Positions 1 through 7,530 of a stretch of DNA of 32,328 nt are shown piece by piece. The position numbers and the translations under genes were made by a program. Location: assembly GCA_030612705.1 (NCBI GenBank), contig JAUWNI010000035.1:1-32328 (forward strand). Reading direction: 5' to 3'. Every line of letters begins with the position of its first letter. Position 1 is the first letter of the stretch. The DNA comes from Phycisphaerae bacterium (lineage in GTDB: Bacteria; Planctomycetota; Phycisphaerae; UBA1845; Fen-1342). Below the pieces are notes generated by a model. It saw nothing but the letters and a program-made list of their open reading frames with translations. It searched no databases and was not told the origin of the DNA.

Positions 1-21
1 GATATCCTGTGTGTCTTGCAT

Positions 22-110
22 GGCGGTCTCCCGGCCCACGCGGGCCACGCTACGAAAGCTCCAATTAGCTTTCATTCGGGCGAGAATACTCGACCCGACG
101 GGAGACCGCC
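22..110. repeat. Nested inverted-repeat element downstream of yebC
   Basis: A perfect 12-bp inverted repeat (GGCGGTCTCCCG at 22-33, complement at 99-110) encloses a second perfect 7-bp inverted repeat (GAAAGCT at 54-60, AGCTTTC at 67-73). The whole can extrude as a cruciform and looks like a small non-coding mobile or REP-type unit. No protein is supported in this stretch. Confidence 0.55.
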
Positions 111-124
111 TTCTTACTCATGCC

Positions 125-215
125 ATCTGCGGGGCTTTCCGTCACGGGGGACGACTTCCGGGGGCTGGCGCCCCCGGCTATTGACTGCCGCCCCTGCAGG
201 GCTGGACCAAGCAGG
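125..215. repeat. Dispersed GC-rich palindromic repeat; remainder of 1-319 without a gene
   Basis: The stretch holds a hairpin (GGGGGCTGGCGCCCCC region near 160-175) followed by a block around TAGTCAATAGCCG-type sequence. The same block recurs in the opposite orientation at about 5249-5300. This is a dispersed repeat family of the kind common in planctomycete intergenic DNA. Bases 216-319 hold nothing I can identify beyond the 3' flank of yebC. Confidence 0.5.
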
Positions 216-319
216 ATTTCCGGGGTTCATATGCCGAGCGTTGAGCGACACACCAGAAAAACCTTACTTGCTGAAGGAATCAAGCGCGCTAAAAGTGTTG
301 CATACTCATGTTACGACAA

Positions 320-1069
320 CTACTGCGCGAGGCGTTCCATCTCGGCTTCGGAGATTTCGTAGTTTCCGTAGACGCTTTGTACGTCGTCGTGGTCTTCGAG
401 CTCCTCGAGGAGCTTCATGAGCTTATCGGCGTTATTACCCGCGAGTGTGACGGTCGACGAAGGCTCCATTGAGAGTTCGGCGCTCTCGGGTTTGATGTCC
501 GCGTCGGCCAGGGCCTGGCGGACGTTGTTGAAGTCGGCGGGGGCGCACTTCAGCTCGAAAACGTCGCCATCCTGGATGATGTCGTCGACGCCGGCCTCGA
601 TGCCGATTTCGGTGAGCCTGTCCTCGTTGGCCTGTGCGGCGGGGACGGCGAAAAGGCCGCGTTTGGAAAACATCCAGGCGACGGAGCCCGTGGCGCCGAG
701 GCTGCCGCCGCGCTTCTCGAAGATTTTCTTGATTTCGGGGGCTGTGCGGTTGCGGTTGTCGGTCAGGACGGTGCAGAGGATGGCGGCACCGCCGGGGCCG
801 TAGCCCTCGAAGACAAGTTCGACGTATTCGGCGCCTTCGATGTCGCCGGTGCCTTTTTTAATGGCGCGTTCGATGGTGTCCTTGGGCATGTTCTCGGCTT
901 TGGCGGCGTCGATGGCGTAGCGGAGGGTGAGGTTGGTTTCGGGATCGCCGCCGCCGGCGCGGGCCGCGATGATGACCGCGCGAGCGAGCTTGCTCCAGGC
1001 ACGTCCGCGGCGTGCGTCGGTGACGGATTTGGCGCGTTTGATACGTGCCCAGTGCGAATGTCCTGACAT
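320..1069 (-). CDS. yebC: YebC/PmpR (TACO1) family regulator
   Basis: A 249-residue protein of the YebC/TACO1 family, soluble proteins that act as transcriptional regulators or translation-associated factors. The start is placed at the ATG at 1069, giving MSGHSHWARIKRAK, the family's characteristic N-terminus (compare MAGHSKWANIKHRK). A longer in-frame reading to 1147 adds 26 residues that do not belong to the family. Further family signatures follow: GGGDPETNLTLRYAID, AENMPKDTIERAIKKGTG, a FEGYGPGG segment and GGSLGATGSVAWMF. The C-terminus is the acidic EELEDHDDVQSVYGN stretch. The length matches the family. The gene is isolated, with a repeat-filled gap upstream. It ends with TAG. Confidence 0.93.
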   Translation of the reverse strand: MSGHSHWARIKRAKSVTDARRGRAWSKLARAVIIAARAGGGDPETNLTLRYAIDAAKAENMPKDTIERAIKKGTGDIEGAEYVELVFEGYGPGGAAILCTVLTDNRNRTAPEIKKIFEKRGGSLGATGSVAWMFSKRGLFAVPAAQANEDRLTEIGIEAGVDDIIQDGDVFELKCAPADFNNVRQALADADIKPESAELSMEPSSTVTLAGNNADKLMKLLEELEDHDDVQSVYGNYEISEAEMERLAQ

Positions 1070-1210
1070 ATTGTTCCCGATCCGGCTTGAGGGCCTACCT
1101 GTCACGCGTGCCGCTGGCAACCTGGGATTGGCGGCACATTTACTCAAGTATCAAAATAGCGATTCGGCAGTGTTTGGGCAAGTTTTGCGTGGGTGTGTGG
1201 CACTCTTTAT

Positions 1211-1338
1211 CAGTCCGATGCAAAACTCGGCAGTGCCCACAGACCGTAGCGGCCGACCCCCGTGTCGGCCGTGGAACGCCGTTTTCATCCCGCGTCGCGC
1301 ACGGAGACCCGACGCTACATGATTTTTGCGGCGGACTG
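1211..1338. mobile_element. MITE-like element, family A, degenerate copy
   Basis: The left terminus CAGTCCGATGCAAAACTC (1211-1228) and right terminus GATTTTTGCGGCGGACTG (1321-1338) are imperfect inverted repeats. They match the perfect termini of the element at 30378-30550. The first 50 or so internal bases, around GTAGCGGCCGACCCCCG, are also nearly identical between the copies. TTAT lies directly left of the element as in the other copy, but the right flank (CCAA) is not a matching duplication. No coding capacity is present, so mobilisation would need a transposase in trans. Confidence 0.65.
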
Positions 1339-1356
1339 CCAAGCATCGCTGGAAGC

Positions 1357-1424
1357 ACGGACAAGCAAACTGCCGCTTGTCCGTGGCACTCGGTGCTACC
1401 CGTCAATCGAGGTGTGACAGAGCA
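1357..1424. repeat. Single end of TIR family B plus hairpin, flush with galM stop
   Basis: A perfect 10-bp hairpin (ACGGACAAGC at 1357-1366, GCTTGTCCGT at 1375-1384) is followed by a terminus read from the minus strand as TGCTCTGTCACACCTCGATT. That terminus begins immediately after the galM stop codon (1425-1427). The same terminus follows the hdrA stop at 7531 and, diverged, the uroD stop at 21856. It may act as the 3'-end hairpin of galM. No partner end was recognised on the yebC side. Confidence 0.55.
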
Positions 1425-2606
1425 CTACTTTGTTCGGAAGCGATAGACGGTGGTCTGAGTGTAGCATTCACCCGGCTTAAGAATCGTTGACGGAAAGGAC
1501 GGCTTGTTTGGCGAATCCGGAAAATGCTGTGCTTCCAAACAGAACCCGGAGCGATACGTGTAGGGGCGCCCGCCTTTGCCGATATTGCTGCCGTCAAGGA
1601 AGTTGCCGGCGTAGAACTGGAGCCCGGGTTCGGTGGTGTACACTTCCATGATCCGCCCCGTAGTGGGCTCGGATACGCGCGCGGCCAGCGTGAGCGGTTT
1701 TTTGCCGCGATTGAGAACCCAGTTGTGGTCGTAGCCGCCGCCGTATTGCAGTTGTTCGTACTCCTGATTGATTCGGGCGCCGATGGCGGTCGGCCTTCGG
1801 AAGTCCATTGGCGTGCCTTTCACCGAGCGCAGCTCGCCGGTTGGAATCAGCCCATCGTCCACGGGCGTGAACTGGTCCGCGTTGATCATCATTTCGTGGT
1901 CAAGGATGCTGCCGGTGCCCTGGCCGGCGAGGTTGAAGTAGCTGTGATGTGTGAGGTTGACCGGCGTGGCCTTATCCGTACGCGCCTCGTATTCGATCCG
2001 CAACTCGTCGGCGTTGGTGAGCCAATAGGTCACAATGACGCGCAGGTTTCCCGGGTAGCCCTCCTCGCCGTCCTTACTGAGATAGCTGAATTCCACACCG
2101 GCCTGATCGGCTTTCTCCACTGGTCGGGCCTGCCAGATGACTTTGTCGAACCCTCTGACGCCGCCGTGTAGATGATTAGGACCGTTGTTGGTCGCCAGCG
2201 TGTACGTGACGCCGTCCAGCACGAATTGGCCGAGAGCGATGCGGTTCGCGTAGCGGCCGGCGATCGCGCCAAAGTAGGGATTATTCGCGATGTAATCATC
2301 CAGCGTGTCATAACCCAGGACAATATCGTCCAGCTTGCCCTTGCTGTCCGGAACACGCAGGGAAACGACGATGGCGCCGTAGTTGATGATGCGGGCGGTT
2401 ACGCCGTTTCTATTCGTCAGTGCGTACAGCGTGACCTTCTCACCTTTCGGCGTTGAGCCGAACGGCTCAGCCTTTACCGTAACATGGTCTGCCGCTTTCG
2501 AGGCGTCAGTTCCTGTCGTCATGTCCGACCTGCTTTGACACGAGCAAATAAACAGGGCCGGAAGCAGCAAGGCGCAAATGGCCGCGGCGCGTGGAAATAT
2601 CGTCAT
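1425..2606 (-). CDS. galM: Aldose 1-epimerase (galactose mutarotase), putative lipoprotein
   Basis: A 393-residue GalM-family mutarotase, which interconverts alpha and beta anomers of aldoses such as galactose or arabinose. The N-terminus has a basic and hydrophobic stretch ending LFICSC (about residues 18-23), so it is probably a secreted lipoprotein. Family motifs appear in order: NYGAIVVSLRVPD, GRYANRI (118-123), NHLHGG (145-149), NLTHHSYFNLAG (catalytic His near 220-221), GGGYDHNWVL and FCLEAQHFPDSPN with the catalytic Glu at 358. The ATG at 2606 is preceded by AAAGGAA at good spacing. It lies 149 bp downstream of the GH127 gene on the same strand and probably processes sugar released by it. 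The stop codon abuts a repeat terminus. Confidence 0.93.
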   Translation of the reverse strand: MTIFPRAAAICALLLPALFICSCQSRSDMTTGTDASKAADHVTVKAEPFGSTPKGEKVTLYALTNRNGVTARIINYGAIVVSLRVPDSKGKLDDIVLGYDTLDDYIANNPYFGAIAGRYANRIALGQFVLDGVTYTLATNNGPNHLHGGVRGFDKVIWQARPVEKADQAGVEFSYLSKDGEEGYPGNLRVIVTYWLTNADELRIEYEARTDKATPVNLTHHSYFNLAGQGTGSILDHEMMINADQFTPVDDGLIPTGELRSVKGTPMDFRRPTAIGARINQEYEQLQYGGGYDHNWVLNRGKKPLTLAARVSEPTTGRIMEVYTTEPGLQFYAGNFLDGSNIGKGGRPYTYRSGFCLEAQHFPDSPNKPSFPSTILKPGECYTQTTVYRFRTK

Positions 2607-2755
2607 CTCTTGGTTCCTTTCGTCGACGGTGAATCGTGATTACGCCCGAGATCATCGATCCGGACGAACGCGTTTTCGCGCTTGCGGCGGGCGAGCTTGA
2701 AACTCCGACAGGTTTGCATTGCCGCCGGCATGTCGGTCGCGAAGTTGTCAGGTGG

Positions 2756-5119
2756 TCACTGTGCATTGCCGACCTTCCATTCGAGTATGCCGGCGCAAAG
2801 TTTATCCTGCAACTGGACTTCGATTCGCAGACCGTTGGTTGTCACCGGATCGAACGTCACGCGGTTGAACCGGTCGAGTTCGGTACCGAAGTCCGACGGG
2901 TTCGGCACCTCCCGCCACGTCTGCCCCTCGCGATAGAGCAGCTTCCACGTTGCCGGCGCGCGGCATTGGCCCTTTTGTTGACTGTCGTCGTACCAGTAGA
3001 CCTCGATGCGTGAGACCGCGCGGGGTGCGTCGAAGTCGTACTGGACCCACTCGGCGCTGCCGCGCCGCGGCCACCAGGTGAAGCGCGGGATGTTTCGACC
3101 GTTCGAGTTAGCCGGTTCGAGCCGGTCGTAGAGGGACGAGAGCGTATCGCCGGTATAGCAATGGGAGGCGCTGGCGTTGATCCAGGAGATCGGCGGCAGC
3201 GAAACGAGGGTCAGCGATTCCGGGAGCCAGACGGTCATCTCGCCGGGCGCGCGGTTGTCCCAGGCGTAGTAGGGAATTGCGACGAAGTCGACAGGCCGGG
3301 CGCTGGCGGCACGCTGATAAAGATCCTGATCCCAGCCATCGTGCCCACTCGAGATGGCGGCAAGCGCGTCGCCGCGGATGGTCATCACGCCGTTGAGCAG
3401 GTTGCGTTGATATTTGGTCGTCAACTCGTCGTCGCGCGGGAGGGCGAGATTCAGCACACCGGCTTCGTTGTCGGCGGCCTCGAGACAGTACACGATCGGT
3501 CCGCGTTGAAGTGCCACGCGGCCGGCGTCGGCCTTGACACGCGGGTCGGCCCGCATACGCTCGATCGGCATCGGCAATTCAAGCTCGACCACGTCGCCCG
3601 GCTGCCACGTGCGGCGAATGTGAGCATAGCCACGCTGCGTTTCGAGCGGAGCGACGGTCTTGCCGGCGACCTTGAGCGTGGCACCGTTGCACCAGGCGGG
3701 GATACGCAAGTTCAATGCGAAATCCATCTTCTCAGGCGGGGTGACGGTCAGCTTCACGCGGCCGTCCCAAGGGTAACGCGTCTGTTGCTTGAGTGTAATC
3801 GTCTTGTTCTCCGCAAGCTTTATTTCGCTCGTGCTACCGATGTACAGGTTGACATAAATCGCATCGTCGTTGTGGGCGTAGACGTAGCCGCCGATCGACG
3901 GAATGAAACGCACGGCGTTGCTTGGACAACAGGCGCATGAGTACCACGGTTGGCGATGGTGGCTGCCGCGGCTGGCGAGCGGGTTGGTGTAGAAAAACCC
4001 CTTGCCGTCGAGCGAGATTCCCGCCAGCGCACCGTTGTACAACGCACGTTCGAGCACGTCGGCGTACTTCGCGTCCGCGTGCAACAGGTTCAGCCGATGG
4101 TTCCAGAAACACATCGCGATCGACGCACAGGTTTCGCAGTAGGCGGTCTCGTTCGGCAGGTCGTAGGCTTCGGTGAAGCCCTCGTTGTGCCCTGAGGCAC
4201 CGATCCCGCCGGTGATGTACATTTTGGCGTGGATCGTGTCGCGCCAGATGCGGTCGAGCATGTCGATGTAACCGCTGTCGCCGGTGATGGCGGCGATGTC
4301 GGCGACGCCGCTGTAGAGGTACATGCCCCGGACGGCGTGTCCGACGATGTACGTGTGCTCGCGGACGGGGGCGTGGTCCTGGCAATACTCGCCGTAGAGT
4401 TCGCGGCCGTTGGCGCGGCCGCGCTGCTCGACGAAGAACTCGGCGAGCCTGAGGTGCTTTTTCTCGCCGGTCAGGTGGTAGAGCTTGACGAGGGCGAGTT
4501 CGATTTCCTCGTGGCCGGGGATGTCGAGTTTTTTGCCCGGTCCGAAGACGGTTTCGATGTGATCGATGAATCGGATCGCAACGTCGAGCAGCGTGCGTTT
4601 GCCGGTCGCCTGGTAATGTGCGATGGCGGCTTCGAGTAGATGTCCGGCGCAGTAAAGCTCGTGCCGCACGCGGCAGTTCGTCCAACGCTGCTCGTTGGGC
4701 GTCAATGCGAAGTAGGTGTTGAGGTAGCCGTCGTCCTGCTGGGCGGCGGCGATGCGGGCGATCAGATCATCAACGTACGCTTCGAGCTTCGGATCGCGCT
4801 CGTGCATCAGCGCGTAGGCCGCTCCCTCGAGCACTTTGTAAACGTCCGAGTCGTTGTAGAAATAGCCCTCGAACTTGCCTTCGAGCTTGCCGGCGGCCTT
4901 GTCGAAGTTGCGGAGCCGGCCGGTTTGCTCACATTGCTCGAAGCAGTGCGGCAACATGCTGTCCCCGACGACACTGAGCTTCGGCGCCCAGAATTCGTCC
5001 GTGATGCGAACGTCGGTGAAAGGCACCGGCCGCAGCTTCGCGTGCTCCTGCGCGGTTGCCATGGTGCTAACCCCAAGGCCCACAAATGCGGCCAACAAGA
5101 TTCGAAGTCCGGTGTTCAT
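2756..5119 (-). CDS. Exported GH127 beta-L-arabinofuranosidase-like glycosidase
   Basis: A 787-residue protein with a cleavable signal peptide (MNTGLRILLAAFVGLG, about residues 1-24 ending TAQ). The start at 5119 is supported by GAGGA 8 bases upstream; the longer reading to 5203 lacks a signal. The catalytic region, about residues 30-640, matches GH127 enzymes, which release beta-L-arabinofuranose with a zinc-held cysteine nucleophile. The putative zinc site is Glu329 and Cys331 (AYCETCA) with Cys397-Cys398 (CACCPSN), in the order known for HypBA1. About residues 655-787 (ASHCYTGDTLSSLYDRLEP, FTWWPRRGSAEWVQYDF) form a discoidin-like carbohydrate-binding beta-sandwich. It is probably periplasmic or secreted and paired with the epimerase downstream. 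The exact substrate is inferred from family only. Confidence 0.92.
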   Translation of the reverse strand: MNTGLRILLAAFVGLGVSTMATAQEHAKLRPVPFTDVRITDEFWAPKLSVVGDSMLPHCFEQCEQTGRLRNFDKAAGKLEGKFEGYFYNDSDVYKVLEGAAYALMHERDPKLEAYVDDLIARIAAAQQDDGYLNTYFALTPNEQRWTNCRVRHELYCAGHLLEAAIAHYQATGKRTLLDVAIRFIDHIETVFGPGKKLDIPGHEEIELALVKLYHLTGEKKHLRLAEFFVEQRGRANGRELYGEYCQDHAPVREHTYIVGHAVRGMYLYSGVADIAAITGDSGYIDMLDRIWRDTIHAKMYITGGIGASGHNEGFTEAYDLPNETAYCETCASIAMCFWNHRLNLLHADAKYADVLERALYNGALAGISLDGKGFFYTNPLASRGSHHRQPWYSCACCPSNAVRFIPSIGGYVYAHNDDAIYVNLYIGSTSEIKLAENKTITLKQQTRYPWDGRVKLTVTPPEKMDFALNLRIPAWCNGATLKVAGKTVAPLETQRGYAHIRRTWQPGDVVELELPMPIERMRADPRVKADAGRVALQRGPIVYCLEAADNEAGVLNLALPRDDELTTKYQRNLLNGVMTIRGDALAAISSGHDGWDQDLYQRAASARPVDFVAIPYYAWDNRAPGEMTVWLPESLTLVSLPPISWINASASHCYTGDTLSSLYDRLEPANSNGRNIPRFTWWPRRGSAEWVQYDFDAPRAVSRIEVYWYDDSQQKGQCRAPATWKLLYREGQTWREVPNPSDFGTELDRFNRVTFDPVTTNGLRIEVQLQDKLCAGILEWKVGNAQ

Positions 5120-5565
5120 CGCTAATCCTCGCCATGTGTGTTGTTTCCGTTCCGAAAGCCATAGTTTGACCGCTGCTCGCGGCCATGCAAGCGATAGCGA
5201 CAACGAAAAGGCCGAGGGCCCGTGACGCTTTTAGCGGGGCGCTTTTCCCAGCCCTGGAAGGGCGATAGTCAATAGCCGAGGGCGTAAGCCCTCGGATTGC
5301 GAGCGACAAGTCTAATCGGCCCCACAGGGGCGACAGAAGCTCGCGAGGGCGGTTGCGCCGTTCTCTGTCGCCCCTCCGGGGCTTTCGGCACAATATGCTC
5401 CTTTACCCCAGGGCTCACGCCCTGGGCTACTATCTTTCGTCCCTCCGGGACTATCAAAAGGCTAAACGCGTACTTTCTAGGAGCAGTTTCTTTCACCCGT
5501 GGCCGGCAACGCTGGTCCAAGGCTCGGAATGACACTCTGCCCACCACTTTGCTTTCCCGCGGAAT
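5120..5565. repeat. Repeat-dense gap between the hdr cluster and GH127
   Basis: The 446 bases hold no supported gene. They carry several palindromic units: the TAGTCAATAGCCG block shared in opposite orientation with 150-215, a GAGGGCGTAAGCCCTC hairpin near 5278-5293, and tandem CCCTCCGGGG and CCAGGGCTCACGCCCTGG hairpins at about 5370-5450. These are dispersed planctomycete-style repeats and may insulate the sugar genes from the redox operon. Only the RBS of the GH127 gene (GAGGA just above 5119) is a clear signal. Confidence 0.5.
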
Positions 5566-6474
5566 TCACTCCGTCCGGCTTTCGCTCGGAGACGATCCCG
5601 CCGCGGCGGTCTCGAACCGGAGCAGGCATTCGGGTTTGAAGCGTTGCCGCTCAAAGCCCAATTTGTCGTACGGGACGCCCTGGGCGAAAGCGAGGAGTTG
5701 GAAGTAATAGATCGGCGCCGTGTGGAAGTCTTCGCCGAACCGTTTGGCAACCTTCATCTGCCCATGATCGAATTGGCCGAAGCAGGTCGGGCAGATCATG
5801 CACAGAATGTCCGCCCGCTCGTCGTTCACCGTGCTCAATAGATCGTGCATCATGTTGGCCGGGATATCATCAGTCTGGCAGGCCTTGCCGCAGCAGAGGT
5901 ACCAGTTGCGGTGGCGCACCGGCGTAGCCCCGAGGGCCGTCACCAGGTTTTCCAGTACCGAGGGGTTGTTGGGATCGTCAACCTGCATGATCCGGCTGGG
6001 TTTCAAGAGGTGGCAGCCGTAATGGATCGCCACCCGCAGGCCTTCCAGCGGACGCGTAACGGACTCGCGGACCGCGTCGTAGCCGGCCTCGTTGCGCACC
6101 AGCGTGGCGATGTGCCTGATCCGGCTGGTCCCGCGATACTGTCGTCCGATCCTCTTCAAGCGTTCGTTGACCCTGGCTCTGAGCGCTTCGTCCTGTAACA
6201 GGTGGTAAGTCTCCGATAGAGTGGCGGTGCATCCCGAGCAATTCGTGAAGATGTCGAGCCCCAAGTCTTCGGCCAGGGTGAGGTTGCGGGCGGCCACCGA
6301 CAGCCACGAGAGCTTGTCCTTGGACTTGAAGTAGATCGGGTCCGGACAGCACGAAGCGCCCTCGAGATCGACAATTTCAATCCCGAGCCTGGGCAGGGTA
6401 TGCCGGATGGCGAACTCCATCGCGGGATGCCGAGCCGGAATCAGACAGCCTGGGAAGAACGCGAAGCGCTTCAC
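5566..6474 (-). CDS. hdrB: Heterodisulfide reductase subunit B (HdrB)
   Basis: A 302-residue HdrB, the subunit that reduces disulfides in methanogens at two non-cubane [4Fe-4S] clusters. Both CCG domains are intact. The first has Cys10, Cys42-Cys43 and Cys79-x-x-Cys82. The second has Cys154, Cys194-Cys195 and Cys228-x-x-Cys231. The start is GTG at 6474, seven bases after GAGGAG. It is the last gene of the redox cluster, 46 bp after hdrC, with a perfect GC hairpin in the gap. In a bacterium the physiological disulfide or alternative acceptor is unknown, since CoM-S-S-CoB would not be expected. The C-terminal tail after about residue 270 is low in conserved residues. Confidence 0.93.
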   Translation of the reverse strand: MKRFAFFPGCLIPARHPAMEFAIRHTLPRLGIEIVDLEGASCCPDPIYFKSKDKLSWLSVAARNLTLAEDLGLDIFTNCSGCTATLSETYHLLQDEALRARVNERLKRIGRQYRGTSRIRHIATLVRNEAGYDAVRESVTRPLEGLRVAIHYGCHLLKPSRIMQVDDPNNPSVLENLVTALGATPVRHRNWYLCCGKACQTDDIPANMMHDLLSTVNDERADILCMICPTCFGQFDHGQMKVAKRFGEDFHTAPIYYFQLLAFAQGVPYDKLGFERQRFKPECLLRFETAAAGSSPSESRTE

Positions 6475-6489
6475 GCGGTTTCTCCTCGG

Positions 6490-6516
6490 TTCGGCCGGCG
6501 AGGCGCCGGCCGCTAC
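6490..6516. repeat. GC hairpin between hdrC and hdrB
   Basis: A palindrome built on GGCCGGCG/CGCCGGCC lies between the hdrC stop (6521) and the hdrB ribosome binding site (6481-6486). It is the inverse copy of the unit repeated twice at 15059-15154 in the korC-hdrA2 gap. On the transcript it would form a strong stem directly 5' of the hdrB RBS, where it could stabilise RNA ends or tune hdrB expression. Confidence 0.55.
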
Positions 6517-6520
6517 GTTC

Positions 6521-7042
6521 TCATTCTTTCGCGGCCTCTCGGGCTGAATCCTGTGGCTCGATCAGCTTGCGAATTTCATCCATCGGGACCGGCGACATCG
6601 GCGGCAGGCCGAAGCGCTTTCGCTGCCGATCGACCGCCGCGTTCAGCGGAGTCGTCCGTCCGGTTTCCTCGAACGTCTTGATAATTTTCGCGACGGGGTC
6701 CGGGTAGATTCCACGATCCGCCAACATGTTCTTCAGCGAGATAATCACCTCGACCGGCTTGACCTCCTGCGGACAGCGCTCATGGCAGTTGTAGCAATTG
6801 GTGCACTGCCAAAGGATGGAGTCCTTTACGAGCAACTCCTCCCCGAGACCGTACAGAACTTTCAGCATGATCTCCCGAGGATTGAACTCGTCGCTGTACG
6901 TCGCGGCCGGACAATCCCCCACGCAGGCGCCACACTGGTAGCAGAAACTGGCCAGGTCCCCCTCGATCTTCTCGGCCAGCTCGCGGCGGAAGTCGAAGTT
7001 GACGCGTACGAGATCGCCTCGGTCGCCCGCGGCTTCAGTCAT
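6521..7042 (-). CDS. hdrC: Heterodisulfide reductase subunit C (HdrC)
   Basis: A 173-residue HdrC with two ferredoxin-like [4Fe-4S] motifs: CYQCGACVGDCP (Cys34, 37, 40, 44) and CTNCYNCHERCP (Cys80, 83, 86, 90). It passes electrons from HdrA to HdrB. The ribosome binding site decides the start. AAGGAG lies eight bases before the ATG at 7042 but directly touches the upstream GTG at 7051, so the GTG reading is rejected. The gene ends with TGA, evidence that UGA is a genuine stop in this operon. It lies downstream of the small zinc-ribbon gene, separated by a heptad-repeat array. Confidence 0.93.
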   Translation of the reverse strand: MTEAAGDRGDLVRVNFDFRRELAEKIEGDLASFCYQCGACVGDCPAATYSDEFNPREIMLKVLYGLGEELLVKDSILWQCTNCYNCHERCPQEVKPVEVIISLKNMLADRGIYPDPVAKIIKTFEETGRTTPLNAAVDRQRKRFGLPPMSPVPMDEIRKLIEPQDSAREAAKE

Positions 7043-7061
7043 GAAGGTCACTCCTTTTAGC

Positions 7062-7110
7062 CATCAGCTTTCAGCTACGTGGTCTTTGCTGACCGCTGAT
7101 CGCTGACCGC
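7062..7110. repeat. Inverted heptad-repeat array, zinc-ribbon/hdrC junction
   Basis: Two heptads of the form NNTCAGC (7062-7075) are followed by a 12-base spacer and three heptads of the form GCTGANN (7088-7108). The two halves are complementary at the constant bases, so the RNA could fold into an interrupted hairpin. The right half encodes the last residues of the zinc-ribbon protein. Confidence 0.7.
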
Positions 7111-7248
7111 TTTCTTCTTCAGATGCCGGATGCTGTTCGAGCGGCACTTGGGGCAGGAGCGCTCCTTGTCCTCGCCCTTTTCAACCGACTCCTGATACTC
7201 ATGGCCGCACATCATGCATCGAAAGGTTTCCAGCGTTGTGGTCGCCAT
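7075..7248 (-). CDS. Small zinc-ribbon / rubredoxin-like protein in the hdr operon
   Basis: A 57-residue protein with two CxxC knuckles, FRCMMCGHEY near residue 10 and RSCPKCRSN near residue 30. These could bind zinc (FmdB-like ribbon) or iron (rubredoxin-like). The start is the ATG at 7248, with GGAG seven bases upstream; the reading to 7287 adds residues of no family. The C-terminal dozen residues (AVSDQRSAKTT) are translated heptad repeat and are probably not functional. The position between hdrA1 and hdrC suggests a role in the redox complex or its assembly. I cannot tell metal type from sequence. Confidence 0.7.
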   Translation of the reverse strand: MATTTLETFRCMMCGHEYQESVEKGEDKERSCPKCRSNSIRHLKKKAVSDQRSAKTT

Positions 7249-7271
7249 ATGTTTCTCCGGTCGGGTCGAAA

Positions 7272-7530
7272 CCCAGTGCCCCGTCACACCTCAATTGATG
7301 GGTGCCATGCCCAAGCCGAAGGCGCGGGCATGATTCTAAATAACCATGCGTGAAAACGCACCGCGCGACGGCCCACACAGCAGAGCCGGCGTGTCCCCAC
7401 GCCGGTTTCCGGGCCGAGGACGGCCCGGCTCTGTTGCGGGACCAACATGGTCGCGCTTCGCTTGGCCATGGCACCCAAGCATCCAAGCACCCAATCCACT
7501 CGTACCCGTCAATTCAACTGTGACAGAGCA
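7272..7530. mobile_element. MITE-like element, TIR family B, between hdrA1 and zinc-ribbon gene
   Basis: The termini are imperfect inverted repeats. On the plus strand the left reads CAGTGCCCCGTCACACCTCA. On the minus strand the right reads TGCTCTGTCACAGTTGAATT, starting directly after the hdrA1 TAA (7531-7533). About 21 of 29 terminal bases match. The interior contains smaller palindromes (GAGCCGGCGTG with CCGGCTC near 7383-7432) and no coding potential. The left end reaches to within about 25 bp of the next start codon, so the element forms the whole hdrA1-zinc-ribbon spacer. Confidence 0.6.

Larger units (their letters stand above)
1070..1424. other. Repeat-filled gap between galM and yebC
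   Basis: The 355 bases hold no supported gene. They contain one MITE-like element with imperfect 18-bp terminal repeats (1211-1338) and one end of a second repeat family (1357-1424), annotated separately. Bases 1070-1210 must carry any yebC promoter, but I see no convincing -35/-10 pair. Confidence 0.5.

Noticed and set aside
3834-4685. A 283-residue minus-strand frame inside the GH127 gene.
   Set aside because: Arginine-rich out-of-frame translation of the GH127 coding sequence; no recognisable domain.
7043-7051. GTG at 7051 as the hdrC start.
   Set aside because: The AAGGAG ribosome binding site touches that GTG, leaving no spacer. The ATG at 7042 has an eight-base spacer.
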